Below, piece after piece: positions 25,785 to 33,823 of a stretch of 64,000 bases of DNA; position 1 is the stretch's first letter, and each line of letters opens with the position of its first letter. The notes under the pieces are model-generated. The model did not search any database and was not told where the DNA came from. It was given only the letters and a program-made list of their open reading frames with translations. The DNA is from G965197555 sp965197555 (GTDB lineage: Bacteria; Chloroflexota; Dehalococcoidia; Lucifugimonadales; UBA3495), in contig OZ240213.1 in NCBI GenBank assembly GCA_965197555.1, positions 496,001 to 560,000 of the forward strand, given 5' to 3'. Both the position numbers and the translations under genes were made by a program.

Positions 25785-26912
25785 ATGGAAGTTTACTACT
25801 TCACCGAAATGCCCTATCCCGAGTTTCCTGAGTCCGAGGCCGACAAGTACCCCTCGATGCGGCTCACCTTTCCCAATACCTATTTCAACCCGGACAAAGC
25901 CCGTGACCTGTTTAAACGCTACCTGGACGAGTACCAGTATGCCGAAGAAGTGGGCTTTGACGGACTGATGATTAACGAGCACCACAATACCCCGTCTTGC
26001 ATGGACGTAGAGGTCAACATCACCGGCGGCATTCTTGCCCGCATTACGGACCGGGCCAAGATTCTAATGCTGGGCAACATGCTCCCGACCTCGGACAACC
26101 CGGTACGGCTGGCTGAGGAGATCGCGATGCTGGACGTGATTTCCGGTGGCCGCATTATCTCAGGATTCGTACGGGGCATCGGAATCGAGACTTGGGCCAA
26201 CAACACCAATCCGGTCCACAACCGGGAACGTTTCGAAGAGTGCCACGACTTAATAATCAAGACTTGGACCACACCGGGGCCGTTTCGCTGGGAGGGCAAG
26301 CACTACCAGTACCGGGCGGTCAACCCCTGGATGCTCCCAATCCAACAACCGCATCCTCCGGTATGGGTCCCTGGAACAGGGAGTCCGGAGACCGTCGATT
26401 GGGCTGCCCGAAACCATTACACCTACGCCGCATTCCTCACGCCGTTGGACGTGGCTCAAGAGCTGTTTCAGAAGTACCGAGTGTATGCCGTGGCGGATGG
26501 ATGGGAGCCTGGACCCGACAAGTACGCCTTCATGGTCTGCTGCCATGTGAACGAGACCGAGGAGAAGGCCCAAGAAGCAGGCAAAGCGTTCATGTGGAGG
26601 ATGGGACACCCGCTGCGGGGACCACGGGAGTACTTTGCACCGCCGGGCTATTTCTCCAGGGCCGGGGCCGCTGCGGTGGCCAGCCGCAGGCCGACGCCCC
26701 TTAACCAGCTATCCTACGAAGAGCTTCAAAAGCGCAACCATCTGATTGTCGGTAGCCCCGACAATGTGATCAAGAAGCTACGGGACATCAAAGAACGCCT
26801 GGGAATCGGAGCATTGTTGCTGGAAGCCCAGGGAGCCCCTCTGTCCCACCGGGACACCATGAAATCGGTGGAGCTATTGGGGAAAGAAGTGATTCCGGCC
26901 TTGCAGGACTAA
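25785..26912 (+). CDS. LLM-class flavin-dependent monooxygenase, paralog 3
   Basis: A 375-residue luciferase-like enzyme with the same landmarks as the tandem pair upstream (GFDGLMINEHHNTP, NMLPTSDNPVRLAEEIAMLDVISGGR, FRWEGKHYQYR, PHPPVWVPGTGSPET). It is clearly more distant, especially after residue 230 (GYFSRAGAAAVASRRP). ATG 25785 with AAGGAG about 10 bases upstream is preferred over an in-frame ATG at 25734 that lacks one. It is monocistronic in this window. Probable oxygenase acting on an organic substrate with FMNH2; substrate unknown. Confidence 0.9.
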   Translation: MEVYYFTEMPYPEFPESEADKYPSMRLTFPNTYFNPDKARDLFKRYLDEYQYAEEVGFDGLMINEHHNTPSCMDVEVNITGGILARITDRAKILMLGNMLPTSDNPVRLAEEIAMLDVISGGRIISGFVRGIGIETWANNTNPVHNRERFEECHDLIIKTWTTPGPFRWEGKHYQYRAVNPWMLPIQQPHPPVWVPGTGSPETVDWAARNHYTYAAFLTPLDVAQELFQKYRVYAVADGWEPGPDKYAFMVCCHVNETEEKAQEAGKAFMWRMGHPLRGPREYFAPPGYFSRAGAAAVASRRPTPLNQLSYEELQKRNHLIVGSPDNVIKKLRDIKERLGIGALLLEAQGAPLSHRDTMKSVELLGKEVIPALQD

Positions 26913-27077
26913 TCCCTCCGCAGCATGGGCTGGGGTAGAACTGCGTGGGATGGCGGACGCGAGAGCTCCCAGGCAATCACGCCGCGACTAGCAACTGGAA
27001 AGGCCGGAGACAGAGCAGGTCACATAAAAACGGTCACTGCCCGACATGAAAAGGCCAGCTAAGCCCGACGGCGTTCG

Positions 27078-28154
27078 TTAAACCAAACAGGGCACCGCCA
27101 GCTCTTCGCAAGTGTCCCGCATCCACTCCACCACTTCAGAGTGCAACGGTATTCCCTCGGCGCGGCGGACCAACTCGATTTCCGCCTCCGGTTGACCGGC
27201 CACCATCACTCTGTCTTGGCCGACGGCCGGCTTGGTGCTCTTCATCATCCGCAACCAGTCGTCCATCATCTCTTTGAAGCTGTCGGCGTCAACGAAAGCA
27301 TCGATGCTGTAGGCAGCCACGTAATGGCCGAAGTTGGGGCGCCCGGGAACGGCCCCGAAGCCGAACCCGTTGAGCACTCCGGCGAGGATGTCGACCACGC
27401 AGGAGAGGCCGTAGCCCTTGTGGGATCCTAACTCCCTGGTACTCCCCAGGGGAAGGAGGGTGTAAGCCGGAGGTGCGTCTATCTCTTCCATGATGGGTGT
27501 CCCTTCGTCGTCGGCCAACCACCCCGGCTCCAACTTGGCTCCCAGGCGCCGGGCGATGCCGATCTTATTACCGGCTACGCTGCTGGTGGCCGCATCGAAT
27601 ACGAAGGGAGGTTCCTCCTTCGCCGGTACAGCAACCGCGATGGGGTTGGTACCCAAACGCGGCTCGGCCCCGAAGGTCGGGACGACGAGGGGAGGGCAAC
27701 TGGTCATGCACACGCCGATCATGTCATGCTCCAGGGCCATCATGGAATGGTAGGAAGCCATGCCCAGGTGACGGGCGTTGCCGATGGTTACCATGCCGAC
27801 ACCCACCTGCTTGGCCTTCTGGATGGCTATTTCCATGGCTTTTGGTGTGATGATGATGCCCAGTCCGCGGTCCGAGTCTATATTGGCGGTGCTGGGAGTC
27901 TCGCGAATAATCTTCCAGTCCGGCCGAGGGTTAATCTGGCCCTCCTGGTAGCCGCCGACGTAGGTGCGCAGCATATTCGAGACTCCATGGGAGTCGACTC
28001 CCCGCAGGTCTGCCAGCACCAACACATCGGCTCCCCGCAGGGAATCCTCTGGCGAAACCCCCATTTTTTCGAAAATGGAGGCCACTGTGGACTTGAGGTT
28101 ATCAGATTGGACAAAAATTGCATCTTCGAGGTTAACCCGAAACTGCTCTAGCAT
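27078..28154 (-). CDS. LDH2-family malate/L-lactate/ureidoglycolate-type dehydrogenase
   Basis: A 358-residue NAD(P)-dependent oxidoreductase of the LDH2/MDH2 family, unrelated to classical LDH. Diagnostic segments are LADLRGVDSHGVSNMLRTYV near residues 47-66 (catalytic His), VTIGNARHLGMASYHS near 120-135 (second His), RLGTNPIAVAVPA and HKGYGLSCVVDILAGVL near 245-260. Family members oxidise malate, lactate, ureidoglycolate, sulfolactate or 2,3-diketogulonate-type hydroxyacids. Which one is undecided here. Start ATG 28154 has AAGGAG upstream. No operon partners. Confidence 0.9.
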   Translation of the reverse strand: MLEQFRVNLEDAIFVQSDNLKSTVASIFEKMGVSPEDSLRGADVLVLADLRGVDSHGVSNMLRTYVGGYQEGQINPRPDWKIIRETPSTANIDSDRGLGIIITPKAMEIAIQKAKQVGVGMVTIGNARHLGMASYHSMMALEHDMIGVCMTSCPPLVVPTFGAEPRLGTNPIAVAVPAKEEPPFVFDAATSSVAGNKIGIARRLGAKLEPGWLADDEGTPIMEEIDAPPAYTLLPLGSTRELGSHKGYGLSCVVDILAGVLNGFGFGAVPGRPNFGHYVAAYSIDAFVDADSFKEMMDDWLRMMKSTKPAVGQDRVMVAGQPEAEIELVRRAEGIPLHSEVVEWMRDTCEELAVPCLV

Positions 28155-28798
28155 TGTTACTCCTTCACGGACGCTGACTCTTAAGCGGCGACACAGCTTG
28201 AGTCATAGACCCAGGCGACCCTTGGACCGGACAGCCTGGCAGTATAGCACTTGAAGAGGAAAGTCACCAACGACAGGGCCACGGAGAAGGACCCTGCTCC
28301 GTCCACCTAACGCGACTCTCCCGGTTCACGGGAGATTGAGGCTAAGGCGAAAATGAGAGGGACCTAGGGTAGCTGATCCTTGGCCTCTTCTTTTTCGGCA
28401 ATCGTGTGAGAGTCCGCTCGTGGGAGCCCTTCGACAAGCTCAGGGCGAACGGCGGATTGGCGCTATGGCGAAAATGAAAGGGACCTGAGGTAGCAGACCC
28501 TCGTCTTCTTCATTTTCGGAAATCCCGTGAGAGTCCGATCGTGGTGAGCCTGTCGAACCATGAGCTGGTCGAAGGACGATGCTGAAGGGCCCCCCGCTCC
28601 CGGTTCCAAAGACCTGTCCTGAGTGTGCCGGAAGATTCACCACAGAATGGGACCATTCCGTTCGCCCTGAGCGTGTCGAAGGGCCCCCCGGTACTGGTTC
28701 CACGAGCCCGTCCTTAGCGGGTCGAAGGGCCCGTCTCCGTTAACTAAGAAGCCATCCCTTGATATAATCTCGTCAACTTCTAATGGAGGCGCGTCTCT
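28155..28798. repeat. Intergenic repeat cluster
   Basis: A 644-base gap with no gene. Two 78-base direct repeats (28346-28423 and 28467-28544, about 65 of 78 bases identical by hand alignment) each contain inverted ends of the type CGAAAATGAA / TTCATTTTCG. Around them lie units of the CCTGAGCCTGTCGAAGG family at 28426-28452, 28542-28576, 28658-28687 and about 28704-28733, in both orientations. A CTCCCG-GTTCA-CGGGAG hairpin lies near 28310. The end of the gap carries the ribosome-binding site of the peptidase gene. Confidence 0.75.
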
Positions 28799-29911
28799 AT
28801 GGCCGTTGACCAAGAGCAGGCCCTGGATATCCTGGCCCTCCTAGGTGCCCATCCCTCCGTTGCTTTCCGCGAGGACGCTGTGGCCTCGGAGATACAGGTC
28901 GTCCTCGAAGGTCTGGGCTTGGGCTGCCAAGTGGACCACTACGGCAACCTAATCACGGTCATCAGAGGAGAAAACCCTTCCAACGATTCCATGGCTATCG
29001 TGGCCCACATGGACCATCCGGGGTTTGAAGCCGTGGGTTTGGACCAAGGGCACGTTGTGGCCAAGGCCCTGGGTGGAGTTCCCACCTCCAGCTTTACGGA
29101 AGACGTTCCGGTCCTAATCTTGGCCGACGACGGGCGTCGCGTCCGTGGCGTAACCATTGGGTCCATTGGTGACGCCTCCAACAGGGAGGTACGCATTCGT
29201 GCTGAGGATTTAGGGTCTCTGAGACCGCCGCTAACGGTGGTTTTCGACCTGCCGGACTTTCAGTTGGATGGGGAGATCATTCGCATGCGTGCAGTGGATG
29301 ATCTGGCCGGTTGCGGGGCAATTCTATCGACCCTGTCCGCTCTGGCCAGGCGGCATCCTCCCGGGGACGTCTATGGGGTGTTCACTAGGGCCGAGGAAGT
29401 GGGTCTCATCGGCGCTAGGCTACTGGCTGAAGCCAGGGGCTTGCCAGCGGAGTGCTTGATCATATCCGCTGAGTCCAGCAGAGCCCTGCGCGGAGCCGAA
29501 ATGGGCGGCGGGCCTGTGGTCCGGGTGGGTGATGCTGCTTTTACCTTCAACGATCAAGCGGAAGCAGTGCTGGTCCGGGCCCGCGAGGCGCTCCAAGACC
29601 GGCCCGACGGATTCAAAGCCCAGCGTCAGCTTATGAGCGGCGGTGTGTGCGAGGCCAGCGCGTTTGTCTTCCATGGCTACCGCGCCACCGGAATCGCCTT
29701 TCCCTTGGGCAACTACCACAATAGTGGGCCGGAAGGTGAGGTGGCCGCTGAGTTCATTCATCGGGACGACTACCTCGGGGGCATCGAGCTCTTGGTGGAA
29801 GCGGCTTACCGGGTCCCCGAACGTAGCCAAACCGCGTACAGACAACGGCTAAGTCAGGTCCCGGAAGAGGAACGAAAGAGGCTGGAATCTACTCGGTCGT
29901 CAGAAAGCTAG
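28799..29911 (+). CDS. M42/M20-like zinc aminopeptidase
   Basis: A 370-residue co-catalytic metallopeptidase. AHMDHPG near residues 64-70 supplies His and Asp, RAVDDLAGC near 163-171 the bridging Asp, TRAEEVGLIGA near 195-205 the catalytic Glu pair, and SAES the next ligand region. The last metal His lies in GNYHNSG near 305. The fold is that of M42 glutamyl/deblocking aminopeptidases, possibly binding two Zn or Co ions. It would trim peptides in the cytosol, and no signal peptide is present. ATG follows TGGAGGCG. Stands alone, convergent with the NHL protein gene. Confidence 0.85.
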   Translation: MAVDQEQALDILALLGAHPSVAFREDAVASEIQVVLEGLGLGCQVDHYGNLITVIRGENPSNDSMAIVAHMDHPGFEAVGLDQGHVVAKALGGVPTSSFTEDVPVLILADDGRRVRGVTIGSIGDASNREVRIRAEDLGSLRPPLTVVFDLPDFQLDGEIIRMRAVDDLAGCGAILSTLSALARRHPPGDVYGVFTRAEEVGLIGARLLAEARGLPAECLIISAESSRALRGAEMGGGPVVRVGDAAFTFNDQAEAVLVRAREALQDRPDGFKAQRQLMSGGVCEASAFVFHGYRATGIAFPLGNYHNSGPEGEVAAEFIHRDDYLGGIELLVEAAYRVPERSQTAYRQRLSQVPEEERKRLESTRSSES

Positions 29912-29927
29912 AGCTATGACGGGGCGC

Positions 29928-30965
29928 TTACCCAGCTCCTACCACCCTTACGCGGTGGTTGTTGCTGTCAGCAATGTAGGTATTTCCTGCTTGGTCGACT
30001 TCACAGCCGTGGGGGCGGTCTAAGCCCGCTTGAGTTGCCCAACCCCCATCGCCGCCGGCTCCTAGTTGGCCACCGGCCAAGGTAGTCACCACCCCGGTAG
30101 AGGCGTCGATCTTTCGGATGGCATGATTTTCGGTGTCCACAACCAATAGATTGTCCTGAGAATCGCACCTGATGGCCTTGGGGGCGCCCCAGGTCGCTTC
30201 CAAGGCCGGGCCTCCATCGCCGGTGTACCCAGCGTCCCCGGTCCCAGCGTAGGTCGAGATCACTCCTTGGGTGTCTACCTTGCGGACCCCGTTGCCCTCC
30301 CGCTCGCAGATGTACATGTTGCCCCGGCGGTCCAAGCACACCGCCCGTGCGCCCATGATGCTGGCTTGCTCTGCTGGCCCGCCGTCCCCGGCGCGGGACT
30401 TTTCCCCATTGCCGGCCACGGTGATGATTGTGCCACTACTTAGGTCCAGCCTCCGGATTCGCTGGTCCTGAACGTCCGCTATCAATAGGCCGCCACTTCC
30501 GTCGAGAAAACAATCGTTGGGTTCACGTAGCTGGGCCTCGGTGCCCAGCCCGCCGTCGCCGCTGTACCCAGGCACCCCTGTGCCGGCCACTGTGGTGACA
30601 ATCCCGGTGCGGCCGTCCACTTTGCGGATTGCGGCATTCAGCCTATCAACGATGTAGATGTCACTGTTGGTGTCCACTTGCAAAGAGTAGGGCTGGTTGA
30701 AGGTGGCCATGGTAGCGGGGCCGCCATCACCGGAGTAGCCTTCCTTGCCGGTTCCAGCCACGGTGGTGATTATCCCCGTCTCATGATCGACCCGGCGTAC
30801 ACAGTGGTTCATGGCATCTACAACGTACAGGTTCCCCTGAGGGTAGTCGAAGGCACACATAAAGGGCTCGCTAAGTAACGCGGTGGCGGCCGGTCCACCG
30901 TCCCCGGCGTACCCCCTCTCGCCCGTACCGGCTATGCTGCGGATCTTTCCTGTCTCGAATTTCAC
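29928..30965 (-). CDS. NHL-repeat beta-propeller protein
   Basis: A 345-residue protein built from six propeller blades. Each carries a version of TVAGTGxxGYSGDGGPA followed by a LYVVDxxNHxVRRVD-type strand. Such teneurin-like NHL propellers mediate binding or act as lactonase-like enzymes. No catalytic residues are evident. No signal peptide is visible, so it may be cytosolic. GTG 30965 is the start, with AGGGGG 6 bases upstream. Its start is only 28 bases from the right-hand repeat of the restriction/toxin island, so the island insertion may have changed its promoter. Confidence 0.85.
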   Translation of the reverse strand: MKFETGKIRSIAGTGERGYAGDGGPAATALLSEPFMCAFDYPQGNLYVVDAMNHCVRRVDHETGIITTVAGTGKEGYSGDGGPATMATFNQPYSLQVDTNSDIYIVDRLNAAIRKVDGRTGIVTTVAGTGVPGYSGDGGLGTEAQLREPNDCFLDGSGGLLIADVQDQRIRRLDLSSGTIITVAGNGEKSRAGDGGPAEQASIMGARAVCLDRRGNMYICEREGNGVRKVDTQGVISTYAGTGDAGYTGDGGPALEATWGAPKAIRCDSQDNLLVVDTENHAIRKIDASTGVVTTLAGGQLGAGGDGGWATQAGLDRPHGCEVDQAGNTYIADSNNHRVRVVGAG

Positions 30966-30992
30966 GTTATCCCCCTAGCTGGTGCCTGAGCC

Positions 30993-31064
30993 CTATTTGG
31001 CCGCAGCGTTATACCAGTCCAGAATCTCGCTGCCGTTCATGAATACAACACCCTCGAACTGGCG
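30993..31064 (-). repeat. 72-bp direct repeat, distal copy (duplicated 3' end of deacetylase gene)
   Basis: The segment matches 33752-33823 at 70 of 72 positions in the same orientation. It reads, on the minus strand, the last 23 codons and stop of the polysaccharide deacetylase (FEGV...SEILDWYNAAAK-stop, with the two mismatches). It begins exactly at the stop codon complement. It has no upstream gene body, so it is a displaced gene end. Confidence 0.85.
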
Positions 31065-31180
31065 CCTTCACCTCCGTAACCCCGGTGGGCCACCGTGATC
31101 GTCGGCTCCGGCGCTTGTACAGGCCTGTCCGGGTATGGGTAGAAAATCAGAAGCTGACGGGCCTGACTAGTGGGTAAACC

Positions 31181-32110
31181 TCACTCTTCCAAGAAGTAGT
31201 CCGAGTCGATTCTTTTCAGCTCGTAGACAACGGTTGTGGTCACTCCCACGCCATGATCAATCATGAGTCCAGAGAGCTCGATTCCATCTATCAGGCGAAT
31301 CTTCGTATCAATTCCAGCTACAAACTCAATTGCACTACTGGAAAACGAAGAAGTAGTTATGAACACCCCCTTTCTGGCACGCTGGCCTTGTAGGGCACCG
31401 GCGAACTTTTGAATCTCTGGCCTCCCAACAACGTCCTTCCAGCGCTTGGCCTGGATGTAGATGACATCCAAACCCAAACGGTCTTCGTTGATGATTCCAT
31501 CGATTCCCTCATCTCCCGACCGGCCAACAGCCTTACCAGCTTCTTGACGGGAGCCTCCATATCCCATACCAACCAACAGGTCGACCACGAGCTGCTCGAA
31601 AAAATCAGGAGAGCAGCTTTTTACCCCTTCTAACAGCATCAAACCAAGGTCCTCCCTAATCGCCCGGTATGCTGTCTCTAGGCTTTCCTCGGGAGTATCA
31701 TTCTGTATCCTGGCGTCTATGGTATTTGGCCTAGTATCGTCGGAACTGGATTCTCCATAGGAGGTGGAACGAAAAGTTATGAACTCAGGAAACTGCTCCA
31801 AGTATTTGGAGGTAATGCTACTGGGGGTTTGATTAAGAACCTGTTGGCCTCGTTCCGTAATACGAAAGGTTCCTCTCATGGGTGACTCCAGCAACCGAGC
31901 TTTCGTCATATAGGTACGGGCCCAGCCCACTCGGTTTTGGGATCTTGGCTGGCGCCCGCTAGGTAAGAGCTCCCTTTTTTCATCTTCCGTCAACTGGAAC
32001 TTGTGTGCGAGAAAATCTACTGCTGAACGGAACTGATGAACCTCCAGGTCACTCGCCAATTCCAGGAGAGGCAACATGATGGCTTGGTAGTCAGGGATGG
32101 ACATGGGCAC
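31181..32110 (-). CDS. Mrr-type restriction endonuclease
   Basis: A 309-residue type IV-like restriction enzyme. Residues 1-95 form the Mrr N-terminal winged-helix domain (YQAIMLPLLELASD...FRITERGQQVL). Residues about 165-285 form the PD-(D/E)xK nuclease core, with FFEQLVVDLLVGMGYGG, the catalytic Asp204 in GDEGIDGII, and Gln220-Ala-Lys222 in YIQAKRW. Mrr enzymes cut modified (methylated) DNA. No methyltransferase accompanies it, consistent with a modification-dependent defence role. It lies in the repeat-bounded island, downstream of higBA with a 134-base gap. Confidence 0.86.
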   Translation of the reverse strand: MPMSIPDYQAIMLPLLELASDLEVHQFRSAVDFLAHKFQLTEDEKRELLPSGRQPRSQNRVGWARTYMTKARLLESPMRGTFRITERGQQVLNQTPSSITSKYLEQFPEFITFRSTSYGESSSDDTRPNTIDARIQNDTPEESLETAYRAIREDLGLMLLEGVKSCSPDFFEQLVVDLLVGMGYGGSRQEAGKAVGRSGDEGIDGIINEDRLGLDVIYIQAKRWKDVVGRPEIQKFAGALQGQRARKGVFITTSSFSSSAIEFVAGIDTKIRLIDGIELSGLMIDHGVGVTTTVVYELKRIDSDYFLEE

Positions 32111-32243
32111 TGCTCCAACCTAGCAACGAATTCCAGCCACTGCCGTGGGCAACCTCACTTCAAGGCATCGCCAGCCTGCACTTCGGGCTTTTCAGGCGGA
32201 GAGGAAGCCTGTAGGCGGGCGTTTCTGTTGTCATTGTCTCATC

Positions 32244-33317
32244 CTATTCCACCCAGACAAAGCGTTCTTTGAAGGTGGAAAGGCGGTTATAAGGCAGCAG
32301 CTTTTCGTGATGGAGGCGCCCCACTACGATCCCTGGGTGAATTCCGACGTATTCGGCAAACCGATGTACCGCCGGCTCGGTCCAATTATAGTTGGATACG
32401 AAGCCATCCCAGTCTTCTGGCGGGATCAGGCAGTCTGCTGCAAAGCGGTCCGCTTCATCTTCTTTGGTCCTGCTTAGTCCATCGGTTTGGACTCCTTCCG
32501 CGAAGGACCGGTGCTGGTGCAAGAGGATGTGGCCGGCCTCGTGGAAGAAAGTAAACCAGAACACATCAGCCCATTTCCATTTCAGGCTGAGTTGAACTAG
32601 CGCTTTATGCGGGCCAAGCCATCGGGCAGCCCCGTTCGCCCCGCTCTTGGGCAGCTCTTTGGTCAAAACAAAGGCAACCCCAGCCTCTGCGCACAGAGCT
32701 TGCATCTGAGGCGCGAAACTGTCGGGGGATTCCAGAGTCAGCTTCCTAATTTGCTTAATTGCACCGGTAAAGCGGTCTTTATCGTAGACAGCGGTACAAA
32801 TACTTTGCCCATCGACTTCGCCTTTCCTCAACCAGACCGACAGGGATCCTTCCGAGAAATTGTCGCCGCCAGTAATTCGGAACGCACCAGCAGTCTGCAT
32901 TTGTTCGAACGAAGCTACGCTAAGAAACTCCAGCACGGCTCGGGCTTTGTCCGTCCGATCCTTGCACCGACTAATCCACCCGCGCCTTTCCATCTCTCCG
33001 ACCGGATATTGAGATAACGAGGATGCCTCGCGCTCCAGTGTCGCCCGCTCGGCGTTCCTGGCCAACGTCAAACGATAGACGGTTTCCAAGTTGAGCCAGA
33101 GGTGAGCGGACATCCCGAGGACCTTTTCAAGTTCAAGGGCAGTCTCCGGAGTAATCGCCTTCTTGGCCTTAATGATTTCATTCACGACCTGGACGGGCCT
33201 CCCCATGCGCCGTGCAAGCTCCCTTTGGCTCATGCCCCTTGCCTCAATTTCCTCCTCAAGGACACTACCAGGAGAGACCGGGAGGTCAGACCAGACGTGA
33301 GTCGCGCTAATCGTCAT
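32244..33317 (-). CDS. HigA-type antitoxin fused to an ImmA/IrrE-like metallopeptidase domain
   Basis: A 357-residue two-domain protein. Residues about 15-75 are an XRE helix-turn-helix of the HigA class (GSVLEEEIEARGMSQRELARRMGR...ITPETALELEKVLG). Residues about 200-330 hold an ImmA/IrrE domain with the zinc motif HEAGH at 259-263 and KEDEADRFAADCLIP containing the third ligand. The HTH would bind the operon promoter and, with HigB, autoregulate. The protease part may remove a repressor or sense stress. The gene overlaps higB by 11 bases, indicating coupling. This toxin-first order is typical of higBA. Confidence 0.86.
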   Translation of the reverse strand: MTISATHVWSDLPVSPGSVLEEEIEARGMSQRELARRMGRPVQVVNEIIKAKKAITPETALELEKVLGMSAHLWLNLETVYRLTLARNAERATLEREASSLSQYPVGEMERRGWISRCKDRTDKARAVLEFLSVASFEQMQTAGAFRITGGDNFSEGSLSVWLRKGEVDGQSICTAVYDKDRFTGAIKQIRKLTLESPDSFAPQMQALCAEAGVAFVLTKELPKSGANGAARWLGPHKALVQLSLKWKWADVFWFTFFHEAGHILLHQHRSFAEGVQTDGLSRTKEDEADRFAADCLIPPEDWDGFVSNYNWTEPAVHRFAEYVGIHPGIVVGRLHHEKLLPYNRLSTFKERFVWVE

Positions 33318-33600
33318 AATGATCGCTCACCTCTTTCACAATCAATTGGTTCACGGATTCGCCACGGGTCAAGACTAACCGCCATCGCCCATGTAGTGTT
33401 ATAGCGTAGTCACCCTGGCGATCGCCCCTCAATGCATGGAGCCTCAACGCGCGGCTGGAGAAAAGGTCGTCGAAACTAGGAGTTAATTGAAGGACCGTGA
33501 TTCGTTGGACGTACTTGAAACCGACGGTGGTCCCCCACCTACGCTGAGCCTCACGGGCGTTAAAGTAGCACCGCTCCAGCACGGGCGTCCGAAATGTCAC
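33307..33600 (-). CDS. HigB-like RelE-superfamily toxin
   Basis: A 97-residue protein. The core LFSSRALRLHALRGDRQGDYAITLHGRWRLVLTRG shows the HigB/RelE pattern (xxLxLHxLxGDrxGxysixvngrwRi). The terminal VSDHYDD matches the common HYD ending. These toxins cut mRNA on the ribosome. Start GTG 33600 has GAGG close upstream. It overlaps the antitoxin gene and has its own promoter/operator candidate immediately upstream. Confidence 0.82.
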   Translation of the reverse strand: MTFRTPVLERCYFNAREAQRRWGTTVGFKYVQRITVLQLTPSFDDLFSSRALRLHALRGDRQGDYAITLHGRWRLVLTRGESVNQLIVKEVSDHYDD

Positions 33601-33608
33601 ATCCTCAC

Positions 33609-33655
33609 TTCACCCATGGGGTGAATATATTAATTCGCCACCCACCAGGTGTCAG
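33609..33655 (-). promoter_or_regulatory. Promoter and palindromic operator of higBA
   Basis: On the minus strand CTGACA (33655-33650), a 17-base spacer and TAATAT (33632-33627) form a promoter. Directly after it lies the palindrome TTCACCC-ATG-GGGTGAA (33609-33625), just before the higB start at 33600. The position fits autorepression by the HigA helix-turn-helix. Confidence 0.52.
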
Positions 33656-33751
33656 TTTCTTCGCGTGGCAGCCTTACCGCTATTTGGTAGGTTTGGCCTT
33701 CGGCCGGGGAGCGGGAGAATGGGAAGTTAGTAAGCCAGACAATGCGATCAT

Positions 33752-33823
33752 CTATTTGGCCGCAGCGTTATACCAGTCCAGGATCTCGCTGCCGGTCATG
33801 AATACAACACCCTCGAACTGGCG
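33752..33823 (-). repeat. 72-bp direct repeat, gene-borne copy
   Basis: This is the native 3' end of the polysaccharide deacetylase gene, from the stop codon inward. It matches 30993-31064 except for two substitutions. Outside these bounds the two flanks are unrelated. Confidence 0.85.

Larger units (their letters stand above)
30993..33823. mobile_element. Restriction/toxin-antitoxin island bounded by 72-bp direct repeats
   Basis: Between two copies of the same gene end lie an Mrr-type endonuclease, a HigA-ImmA fusion and a HigB toxin, all on the minus strand. One repeat is part of the intact deacetylase gene and the other is an isolated duplicate. That is the arrangement left when an element carrying a copy of a gene's 3' end inserts there and rebuilds the gene. 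No integrase, transposase or terminal inverted repeat is visible in the 2.7-kb interior, so mobilisation would have to be in trans, or the event was a recombination between related loci. Confidence 0.55.
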
